A stretch of 64,000 nucleotides of DNA from CAWJJM01 sp963843275 (GTDB lineage Bacteria; Acidobacteriota; Thermoanaerobaculia; Multivoradales; JBCCEF01). The position numbers and the translations under genes were made by a program. The DNA lies in assembly GCA_963843275.1 (NCBI GenBank), contig CAWJJM010000006.1, positions 124,001-188,000 of the forward strand. Reading direction: 5' to 3'. The first letter of the stretch is position 1. The number at the start of each line of letters is the position of its first letter. The notes under the pieces were generated by a model. That model had not been told where the DNA came from, did no database searches, and saw only the letters and a list, made by a program, of their open reading frames with translations. Positions 24,276-32,559 of this stretch are shown one piece after another.

Positions 24276-27200
24276 TCAGGGGGCGGGCAGGCGGTGGACG
24301 GTGCGCTGCGCGGCGGGGACGGCCTCCTCGGCCAGCTCCACCAAGCGCTGGTGGTGGGTGAAGAAGAGGACCTGGCCGCGGGAGGCGACCTCGCCGAGCA
24401 CCTCGAGGGCGGCGCGGGCGCGCTCGTCGTCGAAGTGGATGAGGACGTCGTCGAGGACCAGCGGCAGGGTCTCGCCGGAGGCCGCCTGGCGCTCCAGGGT
24501 GGCCAGCCGCAGGGCGAGGTAGAGCTGGTCGCGGGTCCCTTCGGAGAGCTCGTCGACGCCCCGCTCGACGCCGTCGGCGCCGACGCAGCGCAGCACCGGC
24601 TCGTCGGACGGCCCGTAGCCGGTGCGCAGGTCGCCGTAGCGCCCGCGGGTGAGCCGGGGAAAGAGCTCCGCGGCGCGCGCCAGCACCGGGCCCTGGTTCT
24701 CCTCCCGGTAGCGCTCGACCTCGCGCGCCAGCAGGACCGCCGCCAGGCGCAGCACGGCGTACTCGCGGCCGTGGGTGAGGACCGCGGCCAGCGCCTCCTC
24801 CGCCTCCTCGGCGGCGCGCGCGGCGCCGGTCATCTCCTCCATGTGCCGCAACCCCTCCTCGGCGCCGCCGCTGCGGTTGGCCAACGCGGTGAGCTGCTCG
24901 CCCAGCTCCTCGAGCTCCTCCTCGACCTCGTCCAGGCGGGCCGCGGCGCGGTCGCGGTCGGCCTCCCGGTGGACGGTGGCGAGCTCCTCCGGCGTGGCGC
25001 CGCCGCCGTGTGCCGCGAGCTCCCGCTCGACCTCGGCGACGGCGCGCTCGAGGTCGTCCGCCTGGCGCCAGCGCTGCTCCGCGGCCGGGAGCTCGCCGGC
25101 GGTCCCGACGCCGGCCGCCGCCACCAGCTCTGCGAGCTCCGCACGGGCCCGGTCGATCGCCTCGTCCACCCGCGCCCGCTGCGCCGCGACCTCCTCGCCC
25201 TGGGTGGCGAGACGCCGGCGTTCGCGCCGCGCCTCGGCGGCCTGCCGCCAGGCGCCGAGCAGCGCCGCGGCGGCCTCCTCGGGAGGTCGAGCCGACACCT
25301 CGGGGAGGTGCCGCTCCACCAGCGCCGCGACGTCGCCGGCGAAGCGCTCGGCGTCGCCCTCGAGGGCGGCGACGCGCTGGCGCAGGCGCCCGATCTCGTC
25401 CAGCTTGGCGGCCAGGCGAGCGCGCTGCTCGAGATGCTCGCGCGCCTCCTCCACCGTCGCCTCGGCGCCGAGGCCGAGCGCCGCGGCCGCGGCCCGCCAG
25501 CGCTCGCACCAGTCCTCCCACGCGCGCCGGGCCGCCTCGCGCTCGGCCGTCGCCGCGGCGAGCTGCGTCTCGAGGTCCGCCAGGGCGCGCTCGCGGCGGG
25601 CGTGCTCGCCGGCCCGCTCCAGCGCCGCCGCCACCGCGCCGCGGGCGCGCTCGACGAGGAGCTCGAGCGGCTCGTCCGCCGGCGCCGCGGCGCCCACCGC
25701 GGCGAGCTCGGCCGCCAGCCGTTCGCGGTGCTCGGCGACGCGCCGGGCCCACAGGTCGCGCTCGGCGGCCGCCGCGGCATGGCTCTCGGCCGCGCCCCGC
25801 AGCGTCTCGAGCCGAACCAGCCACTCCCGCATCTCGGCCGGCGGCAGGGGCTCGACCCCCGACGGACGCCACACCTCGGCCCACTCCGCCCGCAACGCCG
25901 CCAGGCGCGCGCCCTGCTGCTCCCCGGCGGTCTCCAGGGCGGCCGCCTCGGCCGCGAGGGCGGCGGCACGGCCGGCGAGCTCCTCCGCCCGGGCCACCCG
26001 CGCCGCGTCGCGCCACAGGCGGTCGGCCATCTCGTCGGCCGCCGCAACCTCCGCCTCGTACGCGGCGGTCGCCGCCGTCGCCGCCGCGCGGTCCGGCGGG
26101 TCCGCCTCCCAGCCGCGGCGCAGCGCCCGCCAGCTCGCGTCGCGCCGCTGCCGCCGCGCCGTCAGCTCGTCGCTGCCGGGGACGGCGCCGGCGGCCTCCA
26201 GCCGCTGGCGCTCCGCCGCCACCTCGGCCCCGTCCGCGGCCCACCGCTGGCGCCGCCGCTCGCGCTCGGCCGCCGCCTCGGCGAGCTCGCGCCAGCGGCC
26301 GGCGAAGCGCTCCACCGTGGCATCGGGGGGGACCGGCAGCGCCACCGCCTCGTCCGCCGTGCCGCGCCAGCGCCCGAGCGCCTCCAGCCGCCGGGCCAGC
26401 TCGTGGGCGGCGCGCTCCGCCGCGCTCTCCAGGGCCGCCCGTCGCTCCCCGGCCTCGCCCAGCTTGGCGGCGGCGTCGGCGGCGCGCCGCAGGGGGTCGG
26501 GCACCGGGGTCTCGGGAACCGCGGCGAGCGCCTCCCGCGCCCGCTCGCCGCGCGCCGCGAGGTCCGCGGCGGCGCGCTCGGCCAGAGCCAGCGCCGCCGC
26601 CCGCTCGCCGCGCTCGTCGGCGAGCGCCCGGCGCCGCGCCTCGGCCCCCGCCGGCGGCCGCAGGTCGCCGGCCGCGGCCGGCTCGCGCGGATCGCCCAGG
26701 GCGCGCAGGACGGCCCGCGCCTCGTCCTCCAGGGTGGCCAGCTCCCCCTGGCGACGCGGCAGGTCGGCCGCGGCCTTGCGCTGGCTTCCCAGCCGGTCCT
26801 GGAGCTCCTCGGCGACCTCGGCCTCGAGCTCGTCGAGGGGGCCGGCGGGCGCCAGCTCCTCGCTGCGCCGGCGCAGCTCCGCGAGCTGCGCGTCGAGCCG
26901 CGCCGCCTCCGCCTCGCCGACCGCCAGCGCCTGCTCCGCCCGCGCCCGGCGCTCCGCCGCGTCCGCACCCAGCGGGGCCACCTCCCCGAGCTCGGCGCGG
27001 CGGCGCAGCAGGTCCTGGCGCCGCCCGAGCAGGGGGAGGACGGTCAGGGTGCGGCGCAGTCGCGCGGCCTCGGCGCCGAGCTCCCGCCGGTGCGCCGCCA
27101 GCTCCTCCCGCTCCCGGGCGAAGCGCTCCAGCGCCTCGCGCTGCTCGCGCCAGGCGCTGGCCGACAGCTCGCTGTCGCGCCGCCGCTTGACGGCGTCGCG

Positions 27201-27761
27201 GTAGTCGGCCAACGCCGCGTTGAGACGGGGCTTGCGGCCCTGGGGCAGGAACAGCTCGGCGCAGCGCCGCTCGAGCTCGCGCAGCACCGTGTGCGTGGCG
27301 GCGCCGCCGCGGCCGGCGTCGAACAGGCTCTCGCCGACGCCGCCGCCGCCGGCCAGCAGCGCCTCGGCGCCCAGCCGCAGGGTGACGTGGTCGAGCCCGT
27401 AGAGGGTGGCGAACAGGGTCGCGTCGACGCCGCCGAGCAGCGCCTCGAGCCGCGCCTCGTCGAGCGGCCTGCCGTCGCGGTCGAGCAGGGTGTCCTTGCG
27501 CCCCTTGCGCCGCACCACCTCCAGGGTCTCGCCACCGGCGGCGAGCACCGCCCCCACCCGCAGCTTGGACATGTCGTGGCGGTGGGCGTCGGCGGTGCGC
27601 TCCGGGATGCCGTAGAGCAGCCCGGAGATCGCCCGCAGGGCGGTCGACTTGCCGGCCTCGTTGACGCCGTAGACCAGGTGCAGGCCGGGGCGGTCGCCGA
27701 GCTCCAGGGTGAGGTCGGTGAAGGGGCCGAAGGCGAGGAGCTCGAGCGTCACCAGCCTCAC
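24276..27761 (-). CDS. YhaN/SbcC-like AAA ATPase with long coiled coils
   Basis: The 1161-residue SMC-like ATPase has Walker A GVNEAGKST at 32-40 near the N-terminus, a coiled-coil centre rich in Ala, Arg and Glu, an ABC signature LSEGTRDQLYLALRLA and Walker B LPLVLDDVLIHFDD near the C-terminus, followed by the H-loop FFTHHQ. Together with the upstream metallophosphoesterase it should form an SbcCD/Mre11-Rad50-like nuclease that processes DNA ends or hairpins. The GTG start overlaps the nuclease stop (GTGA). The 87 bases before rsbR hold no gene. The central region looks intact despite its low complexity. Confidence 0.92.
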   Translation of the reverse strand: MRLVTLELLAFGPFTDLTLELGDRPGLHLVYGVNEAGKSTALRAISGLLYGIPERTADAHRHDMSKLRVGAVLAAGGETLEVVRRKGRKDTLLDRDGRPLDEARLEALLGGVDATLFATLYGLDHVTLRLGAEALLAGGGGVGESLFDAGRGGAATHTVLRELERRCAELFLPQGRKPRLNAALADYRDAVKRRRDSELSASAWREQREALERFAREREELAAHRRELGAEAARLRRTLTVLPLLGRRQDLLRRRAELGEVAPLGADAAERRARAEQALAVGEAEAARLDAQLAELRRRSEELAPAGPLDELEAEVAEELQDRLGSQRKAAADLPRRQGELATLEDEARAVLRALGDPREPAAAGDLRPPAGAEARRRALADERGERAAALALAERAAADLAARGERAREALAAVPETPVPDPLRRAADAAAKLGEAGERRAALESAAERAAHELARRLEALGRWRGTADEAVALPVPPDATVERFAGRWRELAEAAAERERRRQRWAADGAEVAAERQRLEAAGAVPGSDELTARRQRRDASWRALRRGWEADPPDRAAATAATAAYEAEVAAADEMADRLWRDAARVARAEELAGRAAALAAEAAALETAGEQQGARLAALRAEWAEVWRPSGVEPLPPAEMREWLVRLETLRGAAESHAAAAAERDLWARRVAEHRERLAAELAAVGAAAPADEPLELLVERARGAVAAALERAGEHARRERALADLETQLAAATAEREAARRAWEDWCERWRAAAAALGLGAEATVEEAREHLEQRARLAAKLDEIGRLRQRVAALEGDAERFAGDVAALVERHLPEVSARPPEEAAAALLGAWRQAAEARRERRRLATQGEEVAAQRARVDEAIDRARAELAELVAAAGVGTAGELPAAEQRWRQADDLERAVAEVERELAAHGGGATPEELATVHREADRDRAAARLDEVEEELEELGEQLTALANRSGGAEEGLRHMEEMTGAARAAEEAEEALAAVLTHGREYAVLRLAAVLLAREVERYREENQGPVLARAAELFPRLTRGRYGDLRTGYGPSDEPVLRCVGADGVERGVDELSEGTRDQLYLALRLATLERQAASGETLPLVLDDVLIHFDDERARAALEVLGEVASRGQVLFFTHHQRLVELAEEAVPAAQRTVHRLPAP

Positions 27762-29023
27762 GCGTCCTCCTCGGCGGCCGCCAACCGGGCCAGCAGCACC
27801 GCCTCCACCTCCGGCAGCAGCTCGGCCAGCGCCGCCGGATCGTCGAGCCGCAGGCCGTCCTCGCCGGCCCGCGCCTCCGCGGGGAGCTTGCGCCGCAGGT
27901 CGTCGAGACCGGTGGCGAGCTCGGCGAGCGCCGCCTCGTCGCCGGCCAGCGCGGCGACCGAGCGCAGCAGCTGACCGACGGCGTCGCGGCGCTCGCGCAG
28001 GCGGGCGGGGTCGTGGGCCGGGCGGGTGGAGAACCGCACCTTCTCCACCCACACGTCGCCGCCGGTGACGTCCAGGCAGGCGGCGCGGACGCTCTCCCGC
28101 CAGCGCTCCTCGTCGCGGTGCAGCGCCTCGTGGGCGCGGCTGGCGCCGCGCACCACCACCCGCGCCGCCAGGGCGCGGCCCCCGGCGGCGGCCACCGCCG
28201 CCTCCACCGCCTCGCGGGCCCGCTCGACGGCGTCGTCGGCGCTCGCCGCGGCGCCGGCGTCGACCTCGACCACCTCCCAGCGCACCACGTCCAGCGCCCG
28301 CTCCTCGACCGCGGCGACGCGTCCCTCCTCCACGGTGACCACCGTGGCCCCCTTGGGCCCGGTCTCGCGGACGTGGCGTCCCTGGAGGTTGCCGGGGAAG
28401 ACGATCCACGGCTCCCGCGACAGCACCTCGCGGCCGTGGACGTGCCCCAGCGCCCAGTAGTCGTAGCCGCGGGCGGCGAGGGCGGCGGGGTCGCACGGCG
28501 CGTACGGCTCGTGGCCCGGCCGGCCGGTGGCGCAGGTGTGCAGCAGCCCGAGGTTGAAGACGCCCTCGAGCGGCTCGGGGTAGGCGGCCGACAGGTCCTC
28601 GGTGACGGCGGGGCGGGCGAAGCCCTGGCCGTGGACCGCCACCCCCAGGTCGTCGAGGACCCAGGTCTCCGGACGCCGGGTGGAGAGCTCGCGCACGTTG
28701 TCGGGCAGGCGCAGGTGGCGGGTCAGGCGGCTGCCGGCGTCGTGGTTGCCGCGGATCCACGCCACCCGCACGCCGGCCTCGCGGAGGCGCGCCATCTGGG
28801 CGGCGAAGAACAGCCCGGTCGAGTAGTCGCGCCAGTCGCCGTCGTAGAGGTCGCCGGCGACGACCAGCAGCGCCGCCCCCTCGTCGAGGCACAGCGCCAC
28901 CAGGTTCTCCAGGGCGGCGCGGGAGGCGCCGCGGATGCGCTCGACCGGCGCGCCCTCGTAGCGTTCGAGGCCGCGCAGCGGGCTGTCGAGGTGGAGGTCG
29001 GCGGCGTGGACCAGCGTCGGCAT
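27758..29023 (-). CDS. YhaO/SbcD-like metallophosphoesterase (DNA repair exonuclease)
   Basis: The 421-residue protein shows all phosphoesterase motifs in order: HAADLHLDSPL, VVAGDLYDGD, IRGNHDAGS, LLHTC and ALGHVHGRE. C-terminal helical regions probably contact the coiled coils of the partner. The pair matches the YhaO-YhaN type of Mre11-Rad50-like complex. It has a TAGCAT -10-like hexamer nine bases before the ATG and no Shine-Dalgarno. Confidence 0.93.
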   Translation of the reverse strand: MPTLVHAADLHLDSPLRGLERYEGAPVERIRGASRAALENLVALCLDEGAALLVVAGDLYDGDWRDYSTGLFFAAQMARLREAGVRVAWIRGNHDAGSRLTRHLRLPDNVRELSTRRPETWVLDDLGVAVHGQGFARPAVTEDLSAAYPEPLEGVFNLGLLHTCATGRPGHEPYAPCDPAALAARGYDYWALGHVHGREVLSREPWIVFPGNLQGRHVRETGPKGATVVTVEEGRVAAVEERALDVVRWEVVEVDAGAAASADDAVERAREAVEAAVAAAGGRALAARVVVRGASRAHEALHRDEERWRESVRAACLDVTGGDVWVEKVRFSTRPAHDPARLRERRDAVGQLLRSVAALAGDEAALAELATGLDDLRRKLPAEARAGEDGLRLDDPAALAELLPEVEAVLLARLAAAEEDA

Positions 29024-29032
29024 GGCGCCCCG

Positions 29033-29038
29033 ATGCTA
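29033..29038 (-). promoter_or_regulatory. -10 element of the nuclease-ATPase operon
   Basis: On the minus strand GGCTAGCAT is followed by nine bases and the ATG at 29023, leaving almost no untranslated leader. It resembles the element before the GT4-like gene. Confidence 0.4.
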
Positions 29039-29112
29039 GCCTGGAGCGGCCCCGCCCGGGCGGCGGGGGCGTGCTAGGCTGAATGTCGATCGGCCACCCG
29101 GAGGAAGTCGCG

Positions 29113-30177
29113 ATGCCCGATGTCACCCGAGCCTTCCCCATCACCCGAGCCTGCACCGTCCTGGCGTTGGCCGCTCTGGTCGCCGCCCCCTCGGCCCGCG
29201 CGGAGGGCGTGCGGCTGGCGACGGCGCCGGCGGTCGTCTCCGCGCCCGCCCTGGGGGACTGCGCCGGGGGGACGATCTACGACGACGGTACCTTCGAGGA
29301 CTTCGGGCGCATCACCGACGGCGCCGGCAACGGGGTGACCGGCGCGCTGGTGATGGAGTTCGACTTCGGGTCCACGCCGCGGAGGCTCGACGACGTCTGC
29401 GTCTGCTGGAACCGCACGGACGTCAGCGCCGCCCCCGACCTCTCCTACCAGCTCGTGTTCTTCGATGACGACGGTGCCGGGGGATCTCCCGGCGGACCCC
29501 TCGGTCCGCCCCTCGACGTCACCGATCACGGCATCCCGGTCGGTGCCCCGACCTTCTACTCCCATGACATCTCGGGACGGGGCCTCGAGGTCTCCGGGCA
29601 CGTCTACCTGGGCGTGCTGTGGAACGGCGGCGACGATCCCGGGCCCGGCCACCAGCTCTGCCTGGACACCACCGCCAACGGGCCCCAGCGCGTCTACCTC
29701 GGGGTCACCGGTAGTCCCTGGACCCTGGTCGACGAGCAGGCGCTCGGCGCCCCGTTGCGCGCCATCGGCGTCCGCGCCGAGGCCAGCGAGCAGGTGGTGA
29801 GCTGCCCGCAGACCCCCTGCGTCGAGGACGACACCACCATCTGCCTGAACGACGGCCGCTTCCGCGTCACCGCGACCTTCGACCCGGTCAACGACGGCGA
29901 CACGATCTTCGATCCGGCCCACGCCGAGCGCATCACCGACGACACCGGGTACCTGTGGTTCTTCAACGCGGCCAACGTCGAGGCGGTGGTCAAGGTGCTC
30001 GACGCCTGCGTCCCGCCCTACGACCGCTTCTGGGTGTTCGCCGGCGGCCTCACCAACGTCGAGACGCGCATCGCGGTGTGCGACACCGAGGCGGGGATCC
30101 AGCGCAACTACCACAACCCGCAGCAGACGCCGTTCGAGCCGGTCCAGGACACGCAGGCGTTCGCGACCTGCCCGTAG
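29113..30177 (+). CDS. Secreted protein of unknown function with a C-terminal Cys-containing beta domain
   Basis: The 354-residue protein has a signal peptide (about residues 1-30, cleaved near SARAEG). Residues 35-210 are a beta-rich region with Asp/Gly-rich loops (VFFDDDGAGGSPGG) and paired cysteines (DDVCVCWN). The final 120 residues (CLNDGRFRVTATFDP, DTGYLWFFNAANVEAVVKVL, RFWVFAGGLTNVE, FATCP) resemble a domain I associate with secreted proteins of Acidobacteriota. GAGGAAG precedes the ATG at 29113 by seven bases. A TAGGCT -10 candidate lies at 29075. It is divergent from the nuclease operon. Function unknown; extracellular matrix or surface protein is plausible. Confidence 0.7.
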   Translation: MPDVTRAFPITRACTVLALAALVAAPSARAEGVRLATAPAVVSAPALGDCAGGTIYDDGTFEDFGRITDGAGNGVTGALVMEFDFGSTPRRLDDVCVCWNRTDVSAAPDLSYQLVFFDDDGAGGSPGGPLGPPLDVTDHGIPVGAPTFYSHDISGRGLEVSGHVYLGVLWNGGDDPGPGHQLCLDTTANGPQRVYLGVTGSPWTLVDEQALGAPLRAIGVRAEASEQVVSCPQTPCVEDDTTICLNDGRFRVTATFDPVNDGDTIFDPAHAERITDDTGYLWFFNAANVEAVVKVLDACVPPYDRFWVFAGGLTNVETRIAVCDTEAGIQRNYHNPQQTPFEPVQDTQAFATCP

Positions 30178-30189
30178 CGCGGCGCGGAG

Positions 30190-31323
30190 ATGTTCAGCAA
30201 CCGCATCCGACTGTTCCGCGTCGCCGGGATCGAGATCTCGGCCCACCTGTCGTGGTTCGTCATCCTGGCGCTGATGACCTGGTCGCTGGCGACCGGCTAC
30301 TTCCCGGGGCTGCTGGCCGGTCGCACCCCGGCCGTCTACTGGCTGCTGGGGCTGGTGGCGGCCCTGCTGCTGTTCGCCTCGATCATCCTCCACGAGCTCG
30401 GCCACGCCCTGATGGCGCGCCGCCACGGCCTGCCGATCCGCGGCATCACGCTGTTCATCTTCGGGGGCGTCGCCGAGATGACCGAGGAGCCCCCCACGGC
30501 GACCGCCGAGTTCCTGGTCGCGGTGGCGGGGCCGGCGGTCAGCGTGGTCCTCGGCCTCGGCGCGTTCGCCGCCAGCGGCGTGGGGATGATCGCCGGCTGG
30601 CCGCTCGAGGTCACCACCGTCGCCCAGGTGATCGCGGTGCTCAACCTCCTGCTGGTGCTCTTCAACATGCTGCCGGCCTTCCCGCTGGACGGCGGGCGGG
30701 TGCTGCGCTCGATGCTCTGGCAGTGGCGCGGCGACCTGCGCTGGGCCACCCGGATCACCTCGGCGATCGGCTCGGGGCTGGGGCTGGCGCTGATCGCCGC
30801 CGGCGTCCTGTGGGCGATCGGCGGCGCCCTGATCGACGGCATGTGGATCGCCCTGATCGGGCTCTTCGTGCGCAGCGCGGCGCGCAGCTCCTACCAGCAG
30901 CTGCTGCTCCGCAAGGCGCTCGAAGGCGAGCCGGTCGCCCACTTCATGCAGCCCTCGCCGGTCACCGTGCCGCGCGCCATCTCGGTCGGCGAGCTGGTGC
31001 GCGAGTACGTCTACCGCTACCACCACAAGATGTTCCCGGTGGTCGACGGCGAGCGCCTGGTGGGCTGCGTCACCACCCGCGACGTCCGCGCCCTGCCGCG
31101 CGACGAGTGGGACCGGCAGACCGTGGGGGCGGTCGCCGAGGCGCTGTCGCGGGAGAACACGGTGGCCCCCGACCTCGACGCCATGGCGGCCCTGGGGCTG
31201 ATGAGCCGCACCGGCTCGTCCCGCCTGCTGGTCGCCGACGGCGAGCGCCTGGTCGGCATCCTGGCGCTGAAGGATCTGCTGAAGTTCTTTTCGCTGAAGA
31301 TGGAGCTCGAGAAGCCCCGCTAG
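30190..31323 (+). CDS. Site-2 protease family (M50) membrane metalloprotease with CBS domains
   Basis: The 377-residue protein has about six membrane segments with the zinc site HELGH at 68-72 (ILHELGHALMARRHGLP) and the second ligand motif NMLPAFPLDGGRVLRS. Two CBS domains follow (about 255-365: HFMQPSPVTVPRAISVGELV and SRTGSSRLLVADGERLVGIL), which usually sense adenine nucleotides. It cleaves within membranes, typically to release a regulator. It lies 12 bases after the secreted-protein gene and may be co-transcribed. Substrate unknown. Confidence 0.92.
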   Translation: MFSNRIRLFRVAGIEISAHLSWFVILALMTWSLATGYFPGLLAGRTPAVYWLLGLVAALLLFASIILHELGHALMARRHGLPIRGITLFIFGGVAEMTEEPPTATAEFLVAVAGPAVSVVLGLGAFAASGVGMIAGWPLEVTTVAQVIAVLNLLLVLFNMLPAFPLDGGRVLRSMLWQWRGDLRWATRITSAIGSGLGLALIAAGVLWAIGGALIDGMWIALIGLFVRSAARSSYQQLLLRKALEGEPVAHFMQPSPVTVPRAISVGELVREYVYRYHHKMFPVVDGERLVGCVTTRDVRALPRDEWDRQTVGAVAEALSRENTVAPDLDAMAALGLMSRTGSSRLLVADGERLVGILALKDLLKFFSLKMELEKPR

Positions 31324-31398
31324 CGAGAGGGCGGATGCGGGCGCGTCCGCGGCGTCGCCGCTCACCCGGGCGGGCCTGCGGCGTACCGGAGGCCGGGG

Positions 31399-32403
31399 TC
31401 AGCCGGCGCGGCGGCGGGGCGGCGGAGCGCCGTCGGCGCCCGCGGCGGCGGGCTCCCCGGCCTCCGCGCGCGCCGCCTCCTCCCCGTCGTCGCTGCCGCG
31501 GCGCCGCGGCGCCCGCGAGCGCTCCTCCCGCGCCGCTTCCGCGCCGCGCGCCGCCACCGCGATCTCGGAGTTGATCTCGCCGCCCACCAGGATCGAGGCG
31601 GCGGTCAGGTAGAACCACAGCAACATCAGGATGATCGCTCCCAGCGAGCCGTAGACCTTGCCCTCGTAGCGCGGGAACTCGGTGAGGTAGAGGCGCAGCC
31701 CGAAGGAGACGGCGAGCCACAGGCCGACCCCGATCGAGGCGCCCGGGGTGATCCAGACGTGATGCCGCCGCGCCAGGTTGGGAGCGTAGTTGTAGACCAT
31801 GTCGAAGGCCAGCACCACGAAGACGATGACCACCCCCCACTGGGTCACCGACCAGATCCACGCGAAGCCCCCCCCGAGCCCCAGGGCCCCGGCGATCCAC
31901 TCGGCGATCCACTCGCCGAAGAAGACCAGGGCCAGTGCGGCGACGACGAAGAAGGCGAACACCCCCACCAGCGCCACGCTGTGCAGGCGGCGCAGCCAGA
32001 ACGGCCGGGTCTCGCGCAGGCCGCAGGCGGTGTTGAGCGTCCGTCCGATCGCCAGCATGCCGTTCGAGGCCACCCACACCGCGGCGATCAGGCCGACCGA
32101 CAGCTTGCCCCCGCCGCGGGCGTCGCTGATGCTGTCGACGGTGTCCTGGAGGAGCTGGGTGATCGCCGTGCTCGGCGAGACGGTGGCCAGCCAGCTGAAC
32201 AGCTCCCTGCGCAGCTCGTCGTTGCCGCGCGCCACGTAGCCGAGCAGGGTGGTGAGGAACAGCAGCAGCGGGAAGACCGAGAAGAGGAAGAAGTACGACA
32301 GCTCCGCGGCGCGCCCGAGGAGCTGGTCGCGCATCGCCTGGCGGTAGGCGCGGATCGCCAGCTTCGGCCAGCTCAGACCGCCCAGGTGCCACAGGGAGCG
32401 CAT
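31399..32403 (-). CDS. YihY/BrkB-family inner membrane protein
   Basis: The 334-residue protein starts LAIRAYRQAMRDQLLGRAAELSYFF, the usual family opening, and has six membrane segments (for example LFSVFPLLLFLTTLLGYVA and GAIILMLLWFYLTAASILVG). Its acidic/Arg-rich tail (290-334) is low in complexity. The family was once called RNase BN, which is not accepted for YihY proteins; function is unknown, possibly transport or envelope integrity. Transcription probably starts at the ATG (TAGACT six bases upstream). Confidence 0.88.
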   Translation of the reverse strand: MRSLWHLGGLSWPKLAIRAYRQAMRDQLLGRAAELSYFFLFSVFPLLLFLTTLLGYVARGNDELRRELFSWLATVSPSTAITQLLQDTVDSISDARGGGKLSVGLIAAVWVASNGMLAIGRTLNTACGLRETRPFWLRRLHSVALVGVFAFFVVAALALVFFGEWIAEWIAGALGLGGGFAWIWSVTQWGVVIVFVVLAFDMVYNYAPNLARRHHVWITPGASIGVGLWLAVSFGLRLYLTEFPRYEGKVYGSLGAIILMLLWFYLTAASILVGGEINSEIAVAARGAEAAREERSRAPRRRGSDDGEEAARAEAGEPAAAGADGAPPPRRRAG

Positions 32404-32409
32404 CGCCCT

Positions 32410-32415
32410 AGTCTA
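32410..32415 (-). promoter_or_regulatory. Leaderless-type -10 element of the YihY/BrkB gene
   Basis: TAGACT, then AGGGCG, then ATG at 32403 on the minus strand. The hexamer includes the TAG stop codon of the small upstream gene, so the promoter sits at the end of that gene. Confidence 0.45.
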
Positions 32416-32559
32416 CGCGCCGGGTCCGGGGCGGCCCCGGTCGTCCCGGTCGCCGCCCGGCGGGCGGGGCCGCCGCACCACCTTCCAGAACAGATAGCCG
32501 GAGACGCCGATCACCACGCTCCACGTGACCACCAGCATCCCCCACGCGCTCGGGCTCAT
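32413..32559 (-). CDS. Small single-span protein, MetS-like partner of the sodium symporter
   Basis: The 48-residue protein has one hydrophobic helix (about residues 6-28, WGMLVVTWSVVIGVSGYLFW) and a charged Pro/Arg/Asp tail. The ATG overlaps the stop of the symporter gene (ATGA). Very small membrane subunits are known beside neurotransmitter:sodium symporters (MetS with MetP), so a stabilising partner is likely. Direct homology cannot be shown at this length. Confidence 0.65.
   Translation of the reverse strand: MSPSAWGMLVVTWSVVIGVSGYLFWKVVRRPRPPGGDRDDRGRPGPGA

Noticed and set aside
23010..27974. A 1654-codon plus-strand frame across the stressosome and YhaN genes
   Set aside because: It is antisense to rsbS, rsbR and the SMC-like ATPase, which carry clear motifs; the plus frame has only repetitive Arg/Gly/Leu composition.
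31324..31398. Possible terminator GCGGA...TCCGC between the site-2 protease and BrkB genes
   Set aside because: The stem is only five base pairs with a ten-base loop and no U-tract, which is expected by chance at this GC content.
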